A DNA stretch of 58,528 bases from Alcaligenaceae bacterium (GTDB taxonomy: Bacteria > Pseudomonadota > Gammaproteobacteria > Burkholderiales > Burkholderiaceae_B). Positions 51,858 to 58,528 of the stretch are shown in pieces. The stretch is taken from positions 1 to 58,528 of the forward strand of contig JAJUGV010000007.1 of assembly GCA_029265795.1 (NCBI GenBank), given 5' to 3'. The notes under the pieces were generated by a model. That model was not told the DNA's origin. It saw only the letters and a list, made by a program, of their open reading frames with translations, and made no database searches. How positions within the stretch are numbered: the first letter of the stretch is position 1; the number at the start of each line of letters is the position of its first letter. A program made the position numbers and the translations under genes.

Positions 51858-52121
51858 ATGGCCAATACTGCCCAAGCCCGCAAGCGCGCTCGCCAATCCG
51901 TCGCGCGCAACAAGCACAACGCCTCCATGCGCTCGATGATGCGTACCGCCATCAAGCGTGTGCGTCAGGCAATCGAAGCCGGCGACCAAGCTGCCGCTAA
52001 CGAAGTCTTCCGCAAAGCGTCCAGCGTCATCGACCGCGTTGCCGACAAGAACATCATTCACAAGAACAAGGCCGCTCGTCACAAGAGCCGTCTCGCAGCT
52101 GCCATCAAGGCGCTCGCCTGA
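51858..52121 (+). CDS. rpsT: 30S ribosomal protein S20 (bS20)
   Basis: Small-subunit ribosomal protein. 87 residues, very basic. [29 protein letters not shown] at the N terminus and [17 protein letters not shown] at the C terminus are characteristic. It has its own promoter candidate and a strong terminator directly behind it. Confidence 0.97.
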   Translation: MANTAQARKRARQSVARNKHNASMRSMMRTAIKRVRQAIEAGDQAAANEVFRKASSVIDRVADKNIIHKNKAARHKSRLAAAIKALA

Positions 52122-52149
52122 TTTTTGTATGATGGTTTGATCGGCAAAA

Positions 52150-52203
52150 TGCCGGGCACCGCCCGGCAAAAAAGAATGGGGCGCTTGTGCGCCCTATTTT
52201 TTT
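52150..52203 (+). terminator. Tandem terminator hairpins of rpsT
   Basis: The first hairpin is TGCCGGGC-ACC-GCCCGGCA (52150-52168), followed by six A. The second is GGGCGC-TTGT-GCGCCC (52179-52194), followed by TATTTTTTT, a classical intrinsic terminator. Confidence 0.8.
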
Positions 52204-52239
52204 GGATTGCCGCAGTGAAATCTGGCCGACAATTCCAGT

Positions 52240-53097
52240 ATGAATCCGTCTACTCTCATCGGCATTGTCGCCAGCATCCTGCTACTGGCCATTGTCCTGT
52301 TCTTCTCTGCCGAAGACCCGCTGCTATTTATCGACCTGCCCGGGCTGGGCATTGTGCTGATCGGCACCGCGGCGGCCACCTTCATCGCCTACCCTTTGCG
52401 CGAAGTCGTGCGTGTCTTCGGACTTCTGGGAAAAATCGTTCGCAACGAAAAGCTTTATATCGACAAGGACCTCGAAGACCTCGTCGATATATCTCGCACC
52501 TGGATGCAGGGTGACATTCGGGCTGTAGAAAAACAGCTGGAAGACGTCTCGAACCCATTTTTGCGTAACGGCGTTCAATTGGTAATCGACAATGTTCCCG
52601 AAGAGGACATTCTCGATTTGTTGCAGTGGCGTATCGCCCGCATGAAAGCCACAGAACACGCCGAGGCCCAGCTTTTCCGTGTCATGGCCGGGTTTGCGCC
52701 CGCCTTCGGTATGCTCGGCACGCTGGTAGGGTTGGTGAACCTCTTGTTTTTGCTTGGCGATGGTGACATGACCGCTATCGGGCGCCAAATGGCGCTGGCT
52801 CTCATGACCACGTTCTACGGCGTACTGCTTGCCAACCTGGTATTCAAACCGGTCGCCGTCAAACTGGAGCGTCGCACCGAACAGCGCCTTGTCATGCTGA
52901 ATACGATCATGCAGGGCATCTCTATGATGAGCCAGAAACGCAGCCCCTCGATGATGCGTGAAACACTCAATTCCTTCGTCGCAGAAGTGCGCGACGAGAT
53001 CATCGACCACAGCGTTGTCGCGCGGGCTAAGGCCGAGTCGGCCGCGACGCCTTCCACCAGCGAGGGCGCCGGCCGTACAGGAGTCAGTCGCCAATGA
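52240..53097 (+). CDS. MotA/TolQ/ExbB-type proton channel protein, orphan MotA-like
   Basis: Predicted stator-type proton channel subunit. 285 residues. Four hydrophobic helices lie at about 4-24, 31-51, 151-173 and 186-205. A cytoplasmic loop between helices 2 and 3 has the MotA-like NPFLRNGVQLVIDNVPEEDILDLL. The MotA/TolQ signature is GFAPAFGMLGTLVGLVNLLFLL (about 150-171). It overlaps the OmpA-domain partner by 4 bp. No flagellar gene is nearby, so it is not evidently a flagellar stator. The actual load is unknown. Confidence 0.82.
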   Translation: MNPSTLIGIVASILLLAIVLFFSAEDPLLFIDLPGLGIVLIGTAAATFIAYPLREVVRVFGLLGKIVRNEKLYIDKDLEDLVDISRTWMQGDIRAVEKQLEDVSNPFLRNGVQLVIDNVPEEDILDLLQWRIARMKATEHAEAQLFRVMAGFAPAFGMLGTLVGLVNLLFLLGDGDMTAIGRQMALALMTTFYGVLLANLVFKPVAVKLERRTEQRLVMLNTIMQGISMMSQKRSPSMMRETLNSFVAEVRDEIIDHSVVARAKAESAATPSTSEGAGRTGVSRQ

Positions 53098-54290
53098 GAG
53101 ACGGTTTGGGCGACCTGCTGCCGTCTCGCGCGGTCGCACGGCGTATGCTCGAGCTGGAAACCGAGCTTAAGCAAGCCCGCGCCTATCGTCGACGGCACAG
53201 CAAAAGCCCGGAAACGCTCGAGCGCTGGGGCCTGGAAAAACCTGAAGTCGCCCAGCAGGAGGAAGGCTGGTTCATTACCTATCTGGACATGATGACGCTT
53301 TTGTTGGTCGTCATGATCGTCATGCTGGCGTTCGCCGGCACGCTAGGCGATCGCGCAGCCACGACACCGGCACCCGAACCGGTTGTCACTGCCGCGCTCG
53401 TGCAAGAGACACCCGCCGATTCCGCCCCGTCGCCCGCGGTGAGCGAAGATGCTCCCCTTCCGGGCGGGGACGGCTTGCTGCCGGCGCAGGCGGCACTGAT
53501 CGATATCGCTCCGCTGCCCGATACCGCTTTACTGTCCGAGCCCTTGCCCGGCTGGACCGCTCGCTGGGGCATCCCTTCCGCCCCCCGCCACCCTGCGGAT
53601 GTCGGACCATTGCCCCGCGACACACTGCCTACGGTTGACTCCGAGGTGCCGTCGCTCGTACTTCCGCCCGTGCCTTCTCCCATTGATTCGCTTTACCCCG
53701 GCTGGAGTGCAGAAGACCTGCTCGCCTCATTCATCGGCCCTCCTCGGCCGTCGAATAGTGTCACGGTTGCCGAGACTTCCGAATCAAGTACGGAAGCCAT
53801 CGCTAGTGTGATACCGGAGCCTGCAGCGACACCGGATCCTGTAGAGCCGTCCGAAGGCGAAAGTGTTGCTGCAAGCCTTTCGCTAGGCGAATTGGGCAAT
53901 GACGTACAAGTCGTCATCAACGAACGCTCGGTCAGTTTCCGCGTTAATAGCGAGATTCTTTTCGACAGCAGCAAATCGGATCTGAGTCGCTCCGGCCTGT
54001 CCGTCCTGCGCCGCATCGTTGCGGTTCTGGCAGATACCGATCACGAAATCACCGTTGAAGGTCACACTGACTCTGTGCCCGTGCGGCGTAACGCGCGCTT
54101 CCCCTCGAACTGGGAGCTGTCCAGTGCTCGGGCTGGAAGCGTGGTGCGCTACCTACAGGCCAATGGCATTGACCGGAGCCGTTTGAAGGCAGTGGGTTAC
54201 GCGGACACCCGGCCCCTGGGCGACAACAATACGCCTGCCGGCCGCGCCAGCAATCGCAGGGTAGAACTACTGATCGAAAAGCGGGATTAA
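53094..54290 (+). CDS. MotB-like OmpA-domain protein with long proline-rich linker
   Basis: Partner of the upstream MotA-like channel. 398 residues. The cytoplasmic N terminus (1-57) is charged and helical. One transmembrane helix (about 59-82) carries Asp65 in ITYLDMMTLLLVV, at the position of the MotB proton-binding aspartate. A linker of about 180 residues (86-268) is rich in Pro, Ala and Ser, and contains two PGW(T/S)A motifs exactly 50 residues apart (152 and 202). The peptidoglycan-binding OmpA/MotB domain (about 270-396) has VEGHTDSVPV and NWELSSARA. MotB itself is shorter, about 300 residues. Confidence 0.85.
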   Translation: MRDGLGDLLPSRAVARRMLELETELKQARAYRRRHSKSPETLERWGLEKPEVAQQEEGWFITYLDMMTLLLVVMIVMLAFAGTLGDRAATTPAPEPVVTAALVQETPADSAPSPAVSEDAPLPGGDGLLPAQAALIDIAPLPDTALLSEPLPGWTARWGIPSAPRHPADVGPLPRDTLPTVDSEVPSLVLPPVPSPIDSLYPGWSAEDLLASFIGPPRPSNSVTVAETSESSTEAIASVIPEPAATPDPVEPSEGESVAASLSLGELGNDVQVVINERSVSFRVNSEILFDSSKSDLSRSGLSVLRRIVAVLADTDHEITVEGHTDSVPVRRNARFPSNWELSSARAGSVVRYLQANGIDRSRLKAVGYADTRPLGDNNTPAGRASNRRVELLIEKRD

Positions 54291-54360
54291 TATACGCTCA
54301 TAGGCGTTGGAAAGCGCAACGGTGCGCGTTGTGCTGATGCACCACAAAGGGAGACACGCC

Positions 54361-54921
54361 ATGACCGAAACATTTTTGCTGGAACGCCACGACACCCCGC
54401 TGGGCACGATGTTGCTAGCCACAGACGAGCAAGGGCGGCTGCGCCTTCTGAATTGGCAGGATTATGAAGACAGCGTGCAAAGACTACTTCGCCTGCAGTA
54501 TCCCGGCCGGGACATCGTGCTGCGCGACACTGATCAGATATCGCAAGCGATGCGCGCCGTACAGGCCTATTTTGACGGCGAACTCGATGCTATCAACGGG
54601 CTCGACGTCTTGAGCGGAGGCACCGAGTTCCAGCGCTCGGTATGGGCGGCACTACGTACCATCCCCGCCGGTACTACGATCAGCTACCTGGAACTCGCCA
54701 CGAAAATTGGTCGCCCGTCCGCCGTGCGCGCAGTGGGTCTAGCCAACGGCGCCAACCCGATCAGCATCGTCGTACCATGCCACCGAGTCATTGGCAGCGG
54801 TAAAAAGCAACCGTTGGTTGGCTATGGCGGGGGGCTGGAGCGTAAGCGCTGGCTACTGGAGCATGAAAAGGCAATTTTGCCTTTGCGGGAAGAGCTGCAA
54901 GTCAGCTTCGCCGGCATGTGA
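54361..54921 (+). CDS. ogt: Methylated-DNA--protein-cysteine S-methyltransferase (Ogt-type)
   Basis: Suicide DNA repair enzyme that removes alkyl groups from O6-alkylguanine. 186 residues. The acceptor Cys140 is in VVPCHRVIG. The helix-turn-helix region TEFQRSVWAALRTIPAGTTISYLELA (about 88-113) and ANGANP are present. The start at 54361 is the first ATG with the family N terminus; an in-frame GTG/ATG further upstream adds residues without family character. It lies 70 bp behind the MotB-like gene. Confidence 0.95.
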   Translation: MTETFLLERHDTPLGTMLLATDEQGRLRLLNWQDYEDSVQRLLRLQYPGRDIVLRDTDQISQAMRAVQAYFDGELDAINGLDVLSGGTEFQRSVWAALRTIPAGTTISYLELATKIGRPSAVRAVGLANGANPISIVVPCHRVIGSGKKQPLVGYGGGLERKRWLLEHEKAILPLREELQVSFAGM

Positions 54922-54959
54922 GCCTGCGGCCTGATGTGGCGAATTGAGCAATTCTGCGG

Positions 54960-55280
54960 TTAAGAAGAAGAGGCGGACGCGACCGCCTTGTCGATGACCC
55001 GTGAGCTGGTCTTGAGGTCGTTATCGGAAGCAAAGTTACAAACAAACCGCCAAGCAAGCGGTTCGAGATCGCGTAGGCGTGCATCCACCACTACGCATCG
55101 CACGCCGTCCATATTCACAGGCGTCACGTACGGCGAGTAACTGAGCGGCCCACCCCGAAAACCTTCGGGCCTGAACTGGGACATGACCCCAGCGAGACGC
55201 TCTGCCCAATCGCTGGGCCGAAAGCGCCGCCCAGTATTCGTAATACCATGAATAATGAACTGTTCCACCTGTTGTGTCAT
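54960..55280 (-). CDS. DUF3579 family protein
   Basis: Uncharacterised conserved protein. 106 residues. The DUF3579 pattern includes the N-terminal QFIIHGITNTGRRFRPSDWAERL and YVTPVNMDGVRCVVVD. No known catalytic motif. AGGA lies 6-8 bases before ATG 55280; a long in-frame opening to 55430 is not supported. It faces away from argF across a 210-bp gap. DUF3579 genes commonly sit near arginine genes in betaproteobacteria (from memory), which fits argF here. Confidence 0.8.
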   Translation of the reverse strand: MTQQVEQFIIHGITNTGRRFRPSDWAERLAGVMSQFRPEGFRGGPLSYSPYVTPVNMDGVRCVVVDARLRDLEPLAWRFVCNFASDNDLKTSSRVIDKAVASASSS

Positions 55281-55490
55281 GAAGAATCCTGGCCATCCTG
55301 GCCCTGAACGGGCCGAAATCCGGCCACCCTCCGCCACTCCCAATTGTAGCCGATAACAGGAAAAACGACGGCGGGCGGCTTGGACACCCGGTGACGCGCC
55401 GGCGATCCACCCGTTACGTAGTATCAGCACTCATGCTTTGCCCGTAACCGTATGAAAAGGTAAGATTGTCGTTTTAGGACAAGGCTGAAT

Positions 55491-56438
55491 ATGTCAGACG
55501 CTAAACAGAACACGGTTCAGAACGGGCCACTGCGGCACTTCCTGCAGTTTCGTGATTTCTCGCGCGAAGAGATCGAATATCTCCTGGATCGCGCCCGCCT
55601 CATCAAGGACAAGTTCAAGCGTTATCAGCCGCACCACACCTTGCACGACCGTACATTAGCCATGGTCTTTGAAAAAGCCAGCACGCGCACGCGTGTGTCC
55701 TTCGAAGCCGGTATGTATCAGCTGGGTGGGTCCGTTATTCATCTCACGTCCTCCAATTCACAGCTAGGTCGCTCAGAACCCATCGAAGACACCGCCCGCG
55801 TCGTGTCCCGTATGGTCGACCTAGTTATGATCCGTACGTTTGAACAGACGCGCATAGAACGCTTTGCCGCCCATTCACGCGTACCCGTCATCAACGGTCT
55901 CACAAACGAGTATCATCCATGCCAGATCCTGGCGGATATCTTCACCTACATCGAGTACCGCGGCAGTATCGAAGGCAAAACGGTCGCTTGGATCGGTGAT
56001 GCCAACAATATGGCCTATACCTGGTTACAGGCTGCTGAAATTCTAGGCTTCACCCTGCATGTGTCGGGGCCGGAAGGCTATCGCCTCGATCCTAAGCTTA
56101 CCGGTCAGGTGGGGCCGAATGTATTGCGTGAATTCGACGACCCCATGGAGGCCGCTCGGGGAGCCCATCTGGTCACCACCGACGTCTGGACCAGCATGGG
56201 TTTCGAAGCTGAAAACGAAGAGCGACGCAAGGCCTTCGCCGATTGGTGCGTCGATGCCGACATGATGGCACAGGCCGACCCCGAGGCAATCTTCATGCAC
56301 TGTCTGCCGGCCCACCGTGGCGAAGAAGTCAGTGGTGATGTCATCGACGGTCCACAGAGCGTCGTCTGGGACGAAGCCGAAAACCGCATGCATGTGCAAA
56401 AAGCGCTAATGGAGTTCCTGCTACTGGGTAAACAGTAA
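55491..56438 (+). CDS. argF: Ornithine carbamoyltransferase
   Basis: Forms citrulline from ornithine and carbamoyl phosphate in arginine synthesis. 315 residues. The carbamoyl-phosphate site STRTR is at 64-68, HPCQ near 142, and the ornithine-binding HCLPAHRGEE near 270. AAGG lies 6-7 bases before the ATG. Convergent with argG, the next enzyme of the pathway, with a shared terminator between them. Confidence 0.97.
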   Translation: MSDAKQNTVQNGPLRHFLQFRDFSREEIEYLLDRARLIKDKFKRYQPHHTLHDRTLAMVFEKASTRTRVSFEAGMYQLGGSVIHLTSSNSQLGRSEPIEDTARVVSRMVDLVMIRTFEQTRIERFAAHSRVPVINGLTNEYHPCQILADIFTYIEYRGSIEGKTVAWIGDANNMAYTWLQAAEILGFTLHVSGPEGYRLDPKLTGQVGPNVLREFDDPMEAARGAHLVTTDVWTSMGFEAENEERRKAFADWCVDADMMAQADPEAIFMHCLPAHRGEEVSGDVIDGPQSVVWDEAENRMHVQKALMEFLLLGKQ

Positions 56439-56483
56439 ATCGAATGCATGCATAGGCTGCATGCACCTCAGTTCACTGCAGAA

Positions 56484-56508
56484 AAAGGGCGCCTCCCAGG
56501 CGCCCTTT
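56484..56508. terminator. Bidirectional terminator between argF and argG
   Basis: AAAGGGCGCCT (56484-56494), loop CCC, AGGCGCCCTTT (56498-56508): a perfect 11-bp stem. Five T follow on the minus strand (argG side) and a shorter T-rich tail on the plus strand. A TGCATGCA repeat pair (56445-56465) lies just upstream. Confidence 0.78.
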
Positions 56509-56527
56509 CCTTTGATCGCAAAGGTTT

Positions 56528-57886
<1,359 letters not shown>

Positions 57887-57890
57887 TCAA

Positions 57891-57919
57891 ATAACATGAC
57901 ATTATATCCCGCAGTGCAA
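57891..57919 (-). promoter_or_regulatory. Candidate promoter of argG
   Basis: On the minus strand TTGCAC (57914-57919) and TGTTAT (57891-57896) are 17 bases apart, about 30 bases before the ATG. A second TATAAT lies inside the spacer. ATAACAT occurs twice as a direct repeat in the start region. No ArgR-box consensus is obvious. Confidence 0.5.
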
Positions 57920-57957
57920 CAGCTGATATCACCCCGCTAGGCCATCACCCCGGCAAG

Positions 57958-58338
57958 TCACTCGCGGTCGCCGACCCAGGGCTGTTCGTTGAGTTTCTCA
58001 GGTGATTCGGAGTCAATCAGTTTGTACCCGTCGGCGACATAGCCGGGGCCCTTCATAAGAGTGATCAGAATCGCCCCGGTCGTCAGAACAAATGCGGCGT
58101 TGAATAAAGCAAAGAAGATGCCGGCAGCCAGCATATCCACCCGACCGATAAAAGCTTCTACGGCGTGGTCACTGCCCTGCCACTCCATCAGACGCACCAT
58201 AACCGAAGGTAGGCCGCACAAGAAAATGATGGTCAGAAACGCGAAAGGCATCCAACGCAGAATTTTGCGCTCTAGACCCGGTGTGGACTTATCGCGACTG
58301 GTGTAACCGGGCAATTTCGAAAATAACGGTAAAGGCAT
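57958..58338 (-). CDS. Small two-helix membrane protein of unknown function
   Basis: I do not recognise a family. 126 residues. Helices at about 30-51 (MPFAFLTIIFLCGLPSVMV) and 69-95 (MLAAGIFFALFNAAFVLTT). The N-terminal 28 residues and C-terminal 30 residues are polar, the latter acidic (ESPEKLNEQPWVGDRE). GGAG lies about 8 bases before ATG 58338; an in-frame opening to 58431 is longer but lacks support. It lies upstream of argG on the same strand with a 95-bp gap containing the argG promoter, so it is probably separate. Confidence 0.65.
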   Translation of the reverse strand: MPLPLFSKLPGYTSRDKSTPGLERKILRWMPFAFLTIIFLCGLPSVMVRLMEWQGSDHAVEAFIGRVDMLAAGIFFALFNAAFVLTTGAILITLMKGPGYVADGYKLIDSESPEKLNEQPWVGDRE

Positions 58339-58435
58339 GACAGTGCTCCCTGAAGCCCATTCTACGCCCGAATGCGAGATGGATGCCAATGTGACGCGGT
58401 TGCGAAAGCCAGCAAGCGACAGGCCCACCACATGT

Positions 58436-58441
58436 TAAAAT
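58436..58441 (+). promoter_or_regulatory. Possible extended -10 of tRNA-Ala
   Basis: TAAAAT preceded by TGT (a TGn extended -10) about 12 bases before the tRNA 5' end. No good -35 is seen. Confidence 0.3.
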
Positions 58442-58452
58442 ATGCAACGTTC

Positions 58453-58528
58453 GGGGCGGTAGCTCAGCTGGGAGAGCGTCGCGTTCGCAACGCGAAGGTC
58501 GGGAGTTCGATCCTCCTCCGCTCCACCA
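58453..58528 (+). tRNA. tRNA-Ala, anticodon CGC
   Basis: A complete 76-base tRNA ending at the last base of the window with encoded CCA. The acceptor stem GGGGCGG pairs with CCGCTCC, including the G3-U70 wobble that identifies alanine tRNAs. The anticodon stem TCGCG/CGCGA encloses loop TTCGCAA, giving anticodon CGC for codon GCG. The T-arm has GTTCGATCC. Confidence 0.95.

Noticed and set aside
52240-54290. Possible Zorya-type defence system (ZorA/ZorB are MotA/MotB-like)
   Set aside because: No zorC, zorD or zorE-like genes follow; the next genes are ogt and DUF3579. The MotA-like protein lacks the long C-terminal tail of ZorA.
56445-56465. TGCATGCA repeated 13 bp apart after argF
   Set aside because: Each copy is self-palindromic and short; likely a weak structure next to the terminator, not a distinct element.

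Overview
The window is a compact, GC-rich chromosomal segment from a betaproteobacterium. It most resembles Burkholderiales, family Alcaligenaceae (Bordetella, Achromobacter or Pusillimonas type). That placement is inferred from the tig-clpP-clpX-lon order, a Bug-type (TctC) receptor, the dapC-dapD-dapE run, ribF-ileS-lspA-coaBC-dut, exbBD-lpxK-ycaR-kdsB, and DUF3579 next to argF. No similarity search was run. There is no prophage, insertion sequence, integrase, CRISPR array or rRNA operon. Most of the sequence is core metabolism and cell-envelope genes packed with 1-8 bp overlaps.

Region 1 (1-3.7 kb, minus strand) is an accessory solute module. An FAD-dependent amine/amino-acid oxidoreductase is followed by a complete TRAP transporter, dctP-dctQ-dctM, with dctM cut by the window edge. 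A promoter with a palindromic spacer lies in front. Region 2 (3.8-9.9 kb, minus) is the protein quality-control block tig-clpP-clpX-lon, with a sigma32-like promoter in front of lon. A tRNA-Leu(UAG) follows, then an orphan Bug receptor, and divergent from it a HAD phosphatase.

Region 3 (12.2-18.2 kb, plus) holds dapC-dapD-dapE (lysine and meso-diaminopimelate), prmB (ribosomal protein L3 methylation) and an ABC-F ATPase, almost all overlapping. Region 4 (18.2-23.9 kb, minus) holds purN and an RNA m5C methyltransferase, then a membrane fatty-acid desaturase and uvrD, each pair overlapping by 4 bp. Region 5 (23.9-29.9 kb, plus) is ribF-ileS-lspA-coaBC-dut: flavin cofactors, isoleucyl-tRNA, lipoprotein maturation, CoA and dUTP hydrolysis. 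Region 6 (29.9-34.7 kb, minus) is a complete branched-chain amino-acid ABC transporter, livJ-livH-livM-livG-livF.

Region 7 (34.8-41.5 kb, minus) is clpS-clpA running by a 1-bp overlap into pqiA-pqiB-pqiC, a lipid-transport (MCE) system. Region 8 (41.6-45.1 kb) has a cold-shock protein, DUF192 and DUF4395 proteins, iron superoxide dismutase and xseA. Region 9 (45.1-51.8 kb, plus) starts with an intergenic DnaA-box-like cluster and continues with exbB-exbD-lpxK-ycaR-kdsB (lipid A and Kdo), adk, an HSD10-type dehydrogenase and murJ.

Region 10 (51.8-58.5 kb) has rpsT with a strong terminator, an orphan MotA/MotB-like proton-channel pair with an unusual linker, ogt, a DUF3579 protein, convergent argF and argG, a small unknown membrane protein and tRNA-Ala(CGC) ending exactly at the window edge.

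I did not find a clear undescribed multi-gene system. The items most worth a second look are the orphan MotAB-like pair, the DnaA-box palindrome at 45.34 kb, the clpA-pqiABC coupling, the heat-shock-like promoter of lon and the oxidoreductase/TRAP module.
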